Source: Chromera velia (lineage: Eukaryota; Sar; Chromeraceae). From it: a stretch of 64,000 nucleotides of DNA. Made by a program: the position numbers and the translations under genes. The notes beneath the pieces were generated by a model. That model had not been told where the DNA came from, made no database searches, and was given only the letters and a program-made list of their open reading frames with translations. The stretch spans positions 174,629-238,628 of the forward strand of contig JAHBMJ010000001.1 of assembly GCA_018398765.1 (NCBI GenBank), given 5' to 3'. Every line of letters begins with the position of its first letter. Positions within the stretch are counted from its first letter, which is position 1. Shown piece by piece: positions 47,336 through 59,077 of this stretch.

Positions 47336-49722
47336 TCATCTGCGCAGACCCGCAAACGTGTCCTCGAGCATTTCAAACAGCTCGTCGGGACCTTGCACCT
47401 CTGCGCAGCTCTGCTCCATCTGTGCAGGAGTGATGTTGTGTCTGGAGGTCTGCAACAAAAAGAGATAGAATGAACTATTTGCAATCGATCGCTGCACCCA
47501 TCCACGAACCGGCCAACCATCCAACGAGAAGATAGACGAATCAGCGGGTCAGTCGGTACGAAATAAAATGCGTGTGAGTGAAACGAAAAAAACAGCTATC
47601 CTCTCTGCACTTGCTTCGCTATTGTTCAGTTGGGCGCTGTCCCTCTCCCTCTAGCCCAACGAAGAACTCTCACAAGATTTAATTTTATCACCTGCGCGGG
47701 CGAATGGATGGGGATCGGGGATAATGGGTGAGGGCCGATTTCTGGTGCAGAGGAATTAAAAGAGAACCGTCTTTGCTACTCTGTTGACGACAAGTCTGGT
47801 TCGCTGTATCTTGATGCTTCTGTCTATCTGACTGCCTCTCTACTTCGCCCTGCGCGCAGAAAGAAAGATGCCAGTTTGTGTCTCTCTTTACGTCTGTCAA
47901 AGCTTGATGCATGTGTGTTCATGTGTGGAAGCATTTGCAGACATCAACTGGCTGACTGACTGACAATCTCTGCACACTTGCGCTCGATCTCCTTAGTCAC
48001 CTCGACCTGCAGGTAGTGCCCCAGCATGGAAGCCATGGAGCTTCCGCACAGATATCCGAGGTGGAGCCTCTTGTTGATTCTGCCCGGCCGAATCAGGGCG
48101 GGGTCGAGCTTCTCTGGGTGGTTGCTCGTCATCACCAGAATCCGTCTGGGGCTGCGACGCACACGCCGCGCTCACAAAGAAGGATCGAAGGGCGCAGGAA
48201 ACAACAAATAAAAGGTAACAACAGGAAGGCAATTCCTCTGGATATCCCCAACGATATCCTCAGGAAGGTAACAAAAGGAAGGTCTCCCAACGATACCCAA
48301 AAGCTGCGATATGAAGCATTGAGAAATGAAATTATGGAATGCATGGATTTGCGAGCTGAGTTCTTTTCAACTGTGGGATGCCCAATGGGATGCACTGAGA
48401 AACGAACTAGGAAGGTATGCAGATGAACAGGTCAACCTGTTAGTTGCTTCCACCCCTCAATGCACCCTCGCTGCTGAAGGGCAAGGCAGTGTTTGACAGT
48501 CACGGTCAATCTTCTCGAGAGAAAGTCCGCAAAAATGTCTAACAAACAGCTCTGTCCCGTTGAGCTGTCTGAGATTCGATACAGTACGCTTTCTCCGTTT
48601 CTCTTTTTTTTCTTCCGCTGTGTTCCAGAGAGGAGTCATTGCGTTGCTGAAGGAAGGAAGGAAGGAGTGAGTGACTGACGCGTCAATGACTCCATCAAGA
48701 ACGTTGAGAAGTCCGGATAGATTCCACTTATCGGGTTGGGGCTCCTCCAGAAGAGCCAAGAGGGGCGTCTTTCCCTTCCCTTCAGCGCCCCCCGCTTCTC
48801 CCTGCTTTTCCTGCAGCTGCTGCAGCAATTGTTCTTTCAATTCCTCAGCCTCTTTCTGGGCCTGTTTGGCTGCTTCTTCTCTGAGCTCGACCTCCACGAA
48901 GCCCTCCTTGTCCTTCTCCTGCTCCTTAGAAGGAACTTTCACGTTCGCGTTCAAACCGAGCTCCGCCATTGCCTTGTTCATGTCTTCCGAGAGGCTCTTC
49001 TGAACACCCCCTGAGACCTGTCTGCAAGAACACTCACGACCGCAGGAGCGAGCACATTGCAGTCAACAGTTCTCACAGGAAGACAATCGTCTGAATCGAA
49101 GATCGACTGGTTCTGTAAACACAGTTGGGGGGCGGTCCTGTAAGAGATGATACACTGAAAGCCAAGCAAGTACGAAAGGAAACAAAACTGCTTCCGGTAA
49201 CTCTCTGAGTGCTCTTGTATCACTTTTCGTCAGCTGACGACAATGTGATAACGCTCTTTCATTTTCTTCTGTTCCTGCTGTGCCGTGACTCAGGGAAGCC
49301 CCCACCGGCTCACACAGACAGACTCCTGCAGTCTGATGCACGCACCGACCCGCTTTCCTTCTCAGTCAGAGAGATGTTCCTCATCACCCGGTTGCTGAGG
49401 ACCCTCTCCTCCAGTTTCTCCTCGGCCGCCTCGTCTGCCTGGGCCTCTGCAGCCCCCAGTCTGGAGGGCCGTCGGGGGGCGGCAGAGGCAGCCGCCTGTC
49501 CGTAGCGCTCCTTCGCACCTCTGCAGTGTTGGCATTACATGTGAAGAATTTAATGAGTTGCATCTTCAGAGAGTTAGTTTCCATCTTCGAATGTTCACGT
49601 TCGCACTCACGCACGGCATGATGAAGGACGAGTGTCGTCAGGCAGACGCAGCCACAGACCAAGCATTGAGGGAGAGGGACACAGCGAGAGAGAAGAGTCA
49701 GAAAGAGGTTGAGATAAAGAGG

Positions 49723-49780
<58 letters not shown>

Positions 49781-50145
49781 GAGAGACAGGCAGGTACACA
49801 GAGCGAAAAAGACTAAAGCGGGAGAGGCCCTTTTGCACCTCTGTCAAAAGGGAACAGGACCCCCGGGGGGGCCGGTCGAATAGGGTTCTTCTCTTCACAC
49901 TGTCATGATAAAATTCAATCCTTCCGATCTGCAAACGAATACATCAGCTTCTTCTTTTATGCAATATTCCTGCCAGGCAGGCAATTCAGGCTGACTGCCT
50001 GCCTACCTGACTGACTGACTAACTAATTGACTGACGCGCGTGCATAGACGACGTCGGAGGCGCAGTCGACGTCCTCCATGACGAAGATGATGTCCTTGAA
50101 GTTCATCTTGATCGGCTCTTCCTGCACACACACACACACACACAC

Positions 50146-50192
<47 letters not shown>

Positions 50193-51703
50193 CAGTCAGA
50201 CAGACAGACAGACAGACAGACAGACCGTCAGTCAGTCAGTCAGTCAGTCAGTCAGTCAGAAAGGCAGCCAGACAAGACAGGCAGACAGACAGGTGCAGGC
50301 AGGTGCAGCAGAGAAATTCAGGGAGGGAAACACAGTGGGGGATAGAAGCCATACGCCTGCTGCTGTCAAGCACCCGATCGTCCAGACATTTGCTGTGAGT
50401 CCTTGATTGACATAAAGGACGAACTGAAATTGGATACTTTCTGATAACTACGTGTAGATTTTCAAACAATAGAGAGAGAGAGTGGACTGAACGGATGGTA
50501 TGCAGCAACTGAGCGACTGACCAACCTCAGTGTCCACGGCGAAGACGAGGTCGAACATGATGTCCATAAGTTCCTGGTTGGTCTTGATCTTCTCAAGAGG
50601 AACTGTCACCACGTGTCGCTTGGTGTAGTGGGCGAGGCACTTGATTAACGAAGTTTTGCCGGTGCCTGTAGGGATGGAAAGACGATGGACAATGGACGGC
50701 AAGGGGACACGAAGAGACATTGTCAAGGGCACAAACAGCTGTCTGTGGTGTGAGCTCTGGGGGGGCTCTCTAGAGTGTTTGCACAGCGAATGCTTGCCAA
50801 TCCCTGAAAGAAATGAAGATGAAAGAGAAAAGAAAGGCATGCGCCCAACAGAAACCACAGATCGAAAGTCGAAAGCCCTGTATTTCTGACAGGTTGCGCC
50901 CACCCCCCCATCCCGCCTACACCCAACTAACCCACCAACCCACCGGGAGGCCCGTCAAGCAACAGACCCAACTTGTCAGGGAAGCCTGCAAGCAGGAGAA
51001 AGAAAGATCGGCAGAGGGATCGAAGTGAGGCGCGCTCACTTGCCTTCAATACACAATAGACAGAGTTGATCGGACACGCAGGAGGCAAAAGAAAAAAGAC
51101 GTCGGACAAGCAGCCGCGCGCCCTCCGACACGAGTCTTCGCGACAGCGTCTTGTCTGTCCTTCTTTCGAGGCTGGAAAAGCAGCAACGTGTCTTCCAAGA
51201 AATGCCTTACTCAGTGGAATCACAATAATTATGTTGTTTGGGATGCCCACAAATATTCTGCAGAGGACGGTAAGTGCGCATTGCTTCTCCAGGGGAGAGA
51301 GTCAGTCACAAGCAAAGTAAACTGTAGAAAGACAGACCTTCGATCGCAAACTTCCCCTTTTTCTGAGTGAAGTCATCGATGAGGTTGAGGAGCGCGGTCT
51401 TCTCTGGAAAGAAGAGGGACCCGAACGTCTTGGCATCAGACAACACGTACCTGCATGCATGCATAAACAAACAAATCAGATTCATGGAGCACAAAGGGGT
51501 CCTTGGGCGGTAACGTCGTGTGGTACGTTCGGACGTTCAGCGCTCAGCAAATGCGGGAGCTCAAGAGAGAGGGAGGCAGCAAAGCGGAGAGTTACTGGCC
51601 CATAGCGTGAAAAAGCCATAAGACACGTGGGAACAGACAGAGAGGCAGACAGACAGACAGACAGACAGAGAGACAGACAAACAGATAGACTGACAGACAG
51701 ACT

Positions 51704-51739
<36 letters not shown>

Positions 51740-53974
51740 CAGGCACGCAGACAGACAGGGTGAAACAGGGCGAGAAAGGACAGATGCTCACCTTTTGTAA
51801 GGCCGGGCTTGAATCTTTCCAGCCTCCTCATTGTCGTCTTCCTTGGTCGTCTTTTTTTTCTGGACCAGCATCTGGTAGAGGTATCTGCCGACAGTGACGC
51901 ACGCACGCACACGGGAGAATTTTTCGAGCGAGTTCAATCTGAACCTTTCAGCCATTGAGCTCCTTGCATGCGATTCAAGTGGCAGTAACCTCCCCCCTGC
52001 CCCCCTCAAAACACTCAGACCGACCTGCTGGTGTCGATTTCCGCGGCCTTCATCTCTTTGTACCACGAGAAGGCCCCCCCGATGAAGGCGTCCACGTTCG
52101 CCTTTGCGTTCCCTCCAGAAGCCTTCAACTGATAGACCTTCCTTTTCACCTGCAGTGGCAGTGCATGCATGCCGTCATCATAAGATGAGATAGACTCACG
52201 GAGAGAGCGAAAGAAAAATAGTGCACGTGGATGCAGAAACCGAGATGAAACAACAGACATGCACTTTTAGTGGTCCCCAGCACAACAGCGGGGTAAATGA
52301 AAGGGGAGGTGCAGACTGCGACGAAGAGTAAGAAAGAAGAAATGTGAAGAAAGACTTCGATCAGGGGAGACGGATGTGTGTGTTCATGTCTAAACGAAAC
52401 GCCGCAGACAGTCTACAGGGCACGGATCGGTGCACGACACTGCTTGACCACTCCGGGCCCACCCAGTGACGAAGTACGCGGCTATTTTTGTTTTGTCATT
52501 TCCCTAAAAGTGTACAAACAAGCTGAAGATTCTTTCACTTACTAAGCGCCCTCTCCGTATGAGTCTTTGAACACGCATGCGAGATTTTGTGTACATGTGA
52601 ACTGATCAGGCATAAATTGGATTGGCGTACCGTCTGCACGTTGTTGCCTCCTCCCTCTTCCTTCGATTCCATATACTGCTTGAACCAGATGCCTCTCTTC
52701 TTGTCAATCAAAACCCAGGCGTCCTCTGTGGGCAGACGGTTGATCACATACGCTGCGAGCTGCTTGGCCGAGCCGCTGAAAATGGAGCCTCCCCAATTGT
52801 TCGTCTCGTTCGCCATGGCCTTCATCTGCACGAGACTGCACTCCGCAGAGAAAAAACTCGGCTTCAAGGTCTCCTGAATGTACAGCCTGATGGACTTCTG
52901 TAAGATGTTGTTGCGGTCTGCACCCGTCTCATCGTCGTTGTTTCCTCCCCAGTACCATCTGCTCCCTCTGCAGGACTCAATCAAGCCACAAAGGCAGTCA
53001 TGCATACATGCATCAGAGAGAAAAAATGAATGAATATTTCTTTACGGCGTTCTCGACCAACACACATTTTTCTTCCACAAACAGGAGTCTCCAAATTGAA
53101 CGAGCAACCGCAAAAGTCCCCCTCCCTCTTCGCTGCTCGTTGGAACGAAAGCCTTCGCAGAAAAAGGAATTGCTTTCTTTGTAGAGAGAGGGAGAAGAAG
53201 CTTTTCGAAAGACTGCAGGCATTCATTCTGCGCACTGACCCGGTCTGATAGGAGATCGTTCGGACGTAGCTGCCCCCCCAAGGCTTGAAGTACTTCTTCA
53301 GAAACGTAAGAATCGCTTCAGAGTGGTTTCCTCGGAACACGACCTGCAGGTATGAGTACTCAAGTTGCAGAGGAATGAAACAAACACAAATTCATAAATT
53401 CCCACATCATGGCATTTCGTGAGGTATTTTGCAATTAAGTATGCGTATCTTTAGATTTTGGTGGGATGGACAAGCAGAAGGTTAGTTGCGAATGGGTCGA
53501 TCAATCTGGAGTGGGAGTGAGGATGGAAATTTGTGAGCCTACTCAGTCTTTCTGTGAGGCTTTGACCGGCTCGGAGCAACAAGCAGGGGAAGGGAGAATG
53601 AAGGGAAGAATAGAATAGAACTTCCAAGCTCATTCCCTCCCCCCGCCCCCCGAAACACGGACCTGGATGATCAGCCGGATCAGCATGCAGATCATCACCT
53701 GCACCCACCACACAAGAAGCAAGAAGGACCAGGGTGAAATAGAGAAAAAAAACCGTCTGTGCGTGGTCTTCACGAGGGAAGCGGACTGAGGGAGACTTGC
53801 TCGCAGACTCCTGGGACGTGCACGCATGCAGACTGATGCATTCTTCCCGACGTATAAACGCACATCAAAGATGAATCAGATGTTGCCGGTCCGAAACGCG
53901 TTGAGCATTCCCACGTTCAGGCTGTGGTCGATGTTGGACATCAGGTTCCCGTTGAAGATCGAGTTGCCGCTCAT
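47336..53974 (-). CDS. BCS1-like AAA ATPase, 15 exons
   Basis: Joined exons are 53915-53974, 53663-53698, 53240-53343, 52631-52967, 52025-52149, 51792-51884, 51338-51450, 50944-50985, 50526-50665, 50036-50121, 49346-49520, 49038-49112, 48680-49017, 47965-48151 and 47336-47449. All phases agree, giving about 674 residues. A hydrophobic VMICMLIRLII segment near the N-terminus may span a membrane, as in mitochondrial BCS1. The AAA module shows FGSLFFPEKT, Walker A GPPGTGKTS (split across two exons), Walker B IIFVMEDVD, the BCS1-typical LSGLLNVLDGV, and sensor-1/arginine region MTSNHPEKLDPALIRPGRI. About 180 residues, including an E/Q-rich coiled coil, are inserted between Walker B and LSGLLN. 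Known BCS1 moves folded Rieske protein across the inner membrane; that role is inferred. The first exon is the least certain. Confidence 0.82.
49722..49795. repeat. GA/GACA microsatellite in an ATPase intron
   Basis: A run of (GA)n followed by (GACA)n lies between exons 49346-49520 and 50036-50121. Confidence 0.9.
50125..50276. repeat. Compound CA/GA/GACA/GTCA microsatellite
   Basis: Four simple-sequence runs follow each other in the intron beside the Walker B exon, starting right at its acceptor side. Confidence 0.9.
51633..51760. repeat. GACA microsatellite in an ATPase intron
   Basis: An imperfect (GACA)n tract lies between exons 51338-51450 and 51792-51884. Confidence 0.88.
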
Positions 53975-54789
53975 GGTGACAATTAAAGGAGAGGCGACTG
54001 CTTGGGTCTTTGCCAAGGCGGAGTTTCTCTTTCAATGTGGAGTGAATGCGTACGTGTTTCAGCTGTCACTCAGCGCGGCAGTCACGCCTGCATGGGATCG
54101 GTAGCTCCAGTATATATATATACAATCGTCGATGTATCTTTTTCTTGCCGGTAGGTCTGACTGATAGAGAACCTCACGCAGTGAATACTAGGAAACCTGA
54201 CTCGCCACACATGCATTCACAGGTGAGACATGCATGGAGAGAGACTCAGGTCAGACTCTCTTTATATAGTGTCTCTCCGGTCCTCAGGTCAGGCAGTTCA
54301 AGCCGCAGTTGATGGGTGAATGCGCTTCATAGTGGGTTCGGTCAAACCACCTTCTTCGTCTAAACCCTGTATATATATATAGGCGGCATATAATAGGCCC
54401 ATGCAATGATGCAGGCTTCTCGGGCTACGCCATGGCTATACGCCACAAATGGTCGAGAATTAACAAATCCCGGCCCTACTTTAATCTGGTCAAATGATGA
54501 TCGCGAGGGCCGGGTTTTGCATGCATGCCATTGCATGCCGCGCGTATATATATATATATATATACCTCGATCCATGTAAATATTGTTGTTTCATCATGTG
54601 CCATCTGACACTGCATGTTGTTCCGTTATATTCCGTGTAGTTCCCCCATTTGAAACCCACGGTAATTAAATTAAGATCGGGTGCATTTGGTTGTGCGTTT
54701 CCTACGAGTGTCCTTGCTTCGGTGTTCAGGGGAGATGCTGTTTTCTTCTGTGGGGGGGGTTCCCCTGATCTCTCTCTGGTGTCTCGCAG
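53975..54789. promoter_or_regulatory. Divergent intergenic region between the ATPase and the RelA/SpoT-like gene
   Basis: This region lies between genes read in opposite directions. It contains TGCATGCA at 54518-54525, a short TA tract at 54370-54381, and a longer (TA)n run at 54545-54564. The combination of TA tract and TGCATGCA resembles the divergent region at 42981-43627. A first exon of the downstream gene may hide here. Confidence 0.4.
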
Positions 54790-55986
54790 TCACTGTGTTG
54801 GGTTACAATTAAGAGTTACCCTTCAGAGCGAGACGCCTATCTTTCAAATTTTGAAGGAACACGAACGGACACAAGCTTTGCACATTTTTTCATCCCGGAC
54901 CAGACCAACTCAGATGGGGTCCCTCTTGTGGACTTCGACTGGGCAGAAGAACGATACAAACTCGTGAAGGTCATTGGTACAGTAGTTCCGTCTCCGAGTC
55001 GGACCCCCGAGTCCAACGCTTGGACAAACACAGCCACATCTCCGAAACAACTTGCTTTAGATGCTCAAGCGCACAAAGCAAGCTTTCTGTCATTTGTTAA
55101 AAATATCATGGCAAGTGTGGAGGGAGCCTTCTTTACTGCAGGACCTGATGACCAGTTTGTTGCCAAGGGGTTGAGTTCGATTGAGAACAAGATACGGAGA
55201 ATGATCCGAGATGGTGTTCCTGCGGGTGAGGCTACCTCGTTAGTGAATGACCCTCTCCGTGGGTCAATTATCGTCCATGACACGTCGAAGCTTCATTCTG
55301 TGATTGCCGAAGTGAAGGAAGCATTCAAGAAAGCAAACGGAGAGATCGTCTTCATCAACAAATTCATGAGGGAGACGCCGACAGGGTATGTCGGTATTCA
55401 CGCCAAGTCTTACTTTGTCTCTGGTTCCGTCCGTTTGTTGAATGAACTGCAGTTTCATTTTGACAGTATTTTTGACGGAACTGATGAGTGTCCAAAGCAG
55501 GACTCTCACGAAATCTATGAGATGACCCGATCGACAAATACCACAGAACACACTCTAGAGATGGGCAACCCCGCACAGAAGGTTTTGTTCAGCTTTGGGA
55601 TGCATCGTGTGAATGGAATCGATGCCGCTAACGGCCTGACCACCCCAGCGTCTGGGCCAGAAAGTGATTCTGAAGGTTCAGATGCACTGATTGCTGCCAG
55701 TGGGGGGCGGGAATCGGATGGAGCAGAGCTGATACAGTCAAACCCCAGGAGTGCGATGAGAGGGAAGTCCCGGAAACAGGCAAAGATGCCATATCAATAT
55801 GAGTTCGTGACGGGTGCTATATACAGGCATACAGGTCATCGTGTGTGGCGGCTTCATCGGGGCACTAGCGAAGTCCAGTGGGATATTCTTAGAGGACATG
55901 AGGCTGCTGCAGCCTTCTACAGAATGGATAACGATGGAATCCCTATGAAGGAAGAGGAAGTGAGGAGGGCAATCGAGCAGATGTGA
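54790..55986 (+). CDS. RelA/SpoT-like nucleotidyltransferase, 5' end unresolved
   Basis: The clear coding part runs from about 54928 to the stop at 55986. The frame stays open upstream to 54769 without an ATG, and an AG acceptor at 54788-54789 suggests a spliced 5' exon not identified. The first in-frame ATG is at 55108. The core matches the Rel/Spo synthetase fold in order: KGLSSIENKIRRM (from about 55165), NDPLRGSIIV (about 55246), TGYVGIHAKSYF (about 55381) and NELQFHF (about 55441). The Asp before LRG and the Glu of ELQ correspond to the acidic residues needed for catalysis in that family. No HD hydrolase, TGS or ACT domain is visible. The last 120 residues are not recognised. A (p)ppGpp-type or other nucleotide product is inference. 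Confidence 0.6.
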   Translation, partial: SLCWVTIKSYPSERDAYLSNFEGTRTDTSFAHFFIPDQTNSDGVPLVDFDWAEERYKLVKVIGTVVPSPSRTPESNAWTNTATSPKQLALDAQAHKASFLSFVKNIMASVEGAFFTAGPDDQFVAKGLSSIENKIRRMIRDGVPAGEATSLVNDPLRGSIIVHDTSKLHSVIAEVKEAFKKANGEIVFINKFMRETPTGYVGIHAKSYFVSGSVRLLNELQFHFDSIFDGTDECPKQDSHEIYEMTRSTNTTEHTLEMGNPAQKVLFSFGMHRVNGIDAANGLTTPASGPESDSEGSDALIAASGGRESDGAELIQSNPRSAMRGKSRKQAKMPYQYEFVTGAIYRHTGHRVWRLHRGTSEVQWDILRGHEAAAAFYRMDNDGIPMKEEEVRRAIEQM

Positions 55987-56089
55987 AATGCTCCCTTTTC
56001 TGTGTTTCCTCTCATAGATTTCGATTTGTACTCTTAACAGAAGTCGCGTCGCTGATGTCACTCATTCTGACTTAAACTTACGACACCAG

Positions 56090-56640
56090 TCCCCTTACCC
56101 TTCTTTTCTCCCTCCCTTCTTTCCCCCGTCCCTTCTTTCTTTCCTTGCTTCTTTCCTCCTTTCCTTGCTGTCTTCTTTCCTTCCGTCCTGCGTCCGTCCG
56201 TTCCGCTTCCTTCCTTCCCTTCCTTCCTTCATTCAATCACTCATTCATTCATTCATTCGTTCACTCATTCCTTCATTCTGTTTCTTCCTTCTCTTTCTTC
56301 CTTTCTTCCTTCTTTCCTCCTTTCTTTCTTCCTTCCCTTCCTTTCCTTCCTGTTTTCCTTCTTTCCTTCCTTCCTTTCTTTTCCTTCCTTCCTCCCTCTC
56401 TTCCCTCGTTCCCTTCTTTCCTTCCTTTCTTTTCCTTGAAGTTCCTTCCTCCAGCTCGTCGTTGGTTCCCTTCCTTCTCTCCTTAATTCCTGCATTCTTT
56501 CTTTCTTTTCCTCCCTGTATTATTCCTTCCACCATTGCTTCCTAGTTTTCTTTCTTCATCTCTTCCTCCCTCCCTTCTCTCGTTCCTGCCCTTCTGTTAC
56601 CTTCTATCCTTCTTTTGTTTCGTTTCTTTCTTTTCTTTGG
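56090..56640. repeat. Polypyrimidine CTTC/CTTTC tract
   Basis: About 550 bases on the plus strand consist mainly of CTTTC, CTTCC and CATT words, following the stop codon of the RelA/SpoT-like gene. Long open frames across it are low-complexity artefacts. Confidence 0.92.
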
Positions 56641-56860
56641 TACGTATAAAGCGCCTAATATACTGCGTGTACGTCTAAAACTCTACGTGTGCGTGTGGAT
56701 ATTTGTTTTAAGATGGTTTTACTTCTTTACTCAATCGAACTCACTCGTACTACTACACTCAGTCCCATCTCACACAGTCACATATAGTCATACATTTAGT
56801 TACACTGGTCTGTTGAATAGAAGATTAAATAGAAATAAATTTACTAGTAAATTTTTTACC

Positions 56861-58371
56861 GCCTACCCTATAAAACTTTTACTAAATATGACTAAATATG
56901 AATAAATATTATAATAATTTGAAAATATGACACAAATATGAGTAAAATATGAATAATTTTTTTTTATAAACTATAAAGCGTGCAGAGCTAAAAAGTGGTT
57001 TGTATGGTTCAGTTTTGATCAGAAAACACGTTTAGCTACCCAGATTGGTCGTATATAATATAAAAAAAATTTAGAGCATGATAAATTTTTTAGTGAATCA
57101 ACTCGTGAATGTTCATTCACTATTTTTTTCTTAAGTAATTTTTCATAACTAAATTATGACTAAATATGACTGAACTTAAAATATTTTTTTAAGCATATTT
57201 TTAGATAAAAGATGCCAAATGAGTCTGTTAACTACCATCTCTAACGAGAGAAGTATTTTATAATTTTTTTGAAAATGGCATACTCCTTATATGTGCAAAC
57301 ATATAAACATATAAAGAAATATATATGTATATGTTGGGCCTGCCCGTCGCGCGACCAGGACCGGGGTGCGCGCGTGAGCGCGGCGCTAGCTTCCCACGAA
57401 TGCGCGGGGCTGATCAGGGCCCGCTGCACGCAGTGTTCTATGTAGCGTATACAGTGAAAGACCCTGGCATACATGATCCAAGGCCACTCATGCAAACAAA
57501 GATATATGCAGACGTACAGATTCGTACAGATGAAAGAACTGTATCACAGGGTGTTGGTGCTTTTGTGTCAATCCACCAGGACAGGGCAAATGGACAGTAG
57601 GATCATCTTTTTATAGTGCTGTCTCTTCGTTTTGTGCCACCTAGTAGGAGCTTCAGAAGCGACTGCATCGACCAGGATATCAACATGTGCGAACTGAGAT
57701 TTGGAAAGGTCAGTGACAACTGAGGTGATGGATGGATGGAGTAAGTGAGGGATCGATGGATGCATGGATAGAATGATGAAGTGAAGAAGGATGGATGAGT
57801 AGATGGAGTGAGAGAGTGACTGAGGGATGGATGGATGGATGGATGGAGTGAGAGAGTGGCTGAGGGATGGATGCATGGATGATGGAGCTTCAAAATAAGA
57901 TAGAATTTCATAAAAATGATATTATTTACTCAATATTTTATTTTATATGCTCTAAGTTGGTGCGCTAGATGAATTAAAAGTTCCAGTCTTCATAAATTGC
58001 CCCAGAAACGTCCTAAAACATATAATTCTTTCATAAAAAAATGGTTTTTAAAATATGATAAAATATAACTAAATATGAGGGAAATTATTGACAAAATTCA
58101 CTAGAAAAAAAAATATGACTAAAATATGACTATTCACTAGTTTTTTTTCATCATTTTTTTTCTCGTAGAATATATTGATTGAATGAATGGGAGTCAGTTC
58201 ATTCAACTTATGAGTGTTTGTAGACTTATGTAGCATTTTTTGTTTGTCCGTGTACAATATATAGAAAAAAATATAAACTCATAAAAAAAAAGTAAAATAT
58301 GACTAAAATATGAATTTTTTGTAATATTTTATAATATTTAGTCATATTTACTAAAAGTTTTACAGGGTAGG
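56861..58371. mobile_element. Candidate non-autonomous TIR element, about 1.5 kb
   Basis: Bases from 56861 (CCTACCCTATAAAACTTTTA) match, in inverted orientation, bases ending at 58371 (CCTACCCTGTAAAACTTTTA when reverse complemented). The inverted match covers about 40 bases with three or so mismatches. The interior is AT-rich, with many TAAATATGAC-like words near both ends. A GC-rich core lies at about 57335-57450 and a GATG/GGAT simple repeat at about 57730-57890. No transposase is seen. I could not find a clear target-site duplication, so the outer limits are uncertain. Confidence 0.55.
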
Positions 58372-59077
58372 GCTAGGCTTAGGGATATTCCTGACACTAC
58401 ATGCCACTTAAATTTTATGATTAATTTTATGTTGCTCTCGCGAATGGTTTTTCTGCGCGCCACAGGCGCGTACTATAAGTCATTATATCTTACTATATCT
58501 TGAAACTCTGGTAAACGTTGTGTTGCAGGAATTGCCGTAGGCGCCGACAGTGTTTTGAAAGTGCAAGCCACATAAAGCTGCAGATGCGGATTAATTCTTA
58601 AAAGAAAAAGTCGCATTCATAAATGAACTTGAACGTTTTTCTTTCAAGTCGCTGGTAGTGTCAGGGAGGTAGTACTCCGAGGTACGCTTAGGCTGCAAGT
58701 TGTCAGGAAGTGATTGATGATTGAGGAAGTTGAAGAAAGTTAGGGATCTGAAGGAATGTGCTAAAAGTGCTCTGCGCCCTTTGGCTTCCCGCGCGCCCCC
58801 GCCCCCGCGGTCCTTTCGATCGCGGCTCCGGCCCGGGCCGCGCGCGCCGCTTTGCATGGGCAACTTTGCGACAGTCGGAATATACAGTCGGATGACAGTC
58901 GGTCGGGATCAGCTCCTGCCATGCTCCAGCCGCAAATAGCCACAAACTTTAGCGTGTGAGTGTTGTTCGTATGTTGTTCGTCTCCCGAACTCCCCAGTGA
59001 TGGCAATGAGTGTCCCCTGTGCAGAAGAGAAAGAGCCTGAAACTGTGTTAGACAAAATGTAAAAGAATCCCCGGAGA
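58372..59077. other. Intergenic region
   Basis: No gene is supported here. It holds an AT-rich start, then a GC-rich patch at about 58780-58860 (GCGCGCC and CCCCCGCCCCCGCGG words), which may be the upstream region of the gene starting near 59078. Confidence 0.5.

Noticed and set aside
47052-47520. Short open frames on both strands around the ATPase 3' end
   Set aside because: They overlap the terminal exon 47336-47449 in other frames and show no domain or codon pattern of their own.
54366-54564. Possible long hairpin or small MITE bounded by TA tracts
   Set aside because: The arms pair only through the TA runs and a few GC-rich words; the middle does not pair well enough by eye.
56145-56545. 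Serine/phenylalanine-rich and lysine/glutamate-rich open frames
   Set aside because: They are translations of a CTTC/CTTTC simple repeat.
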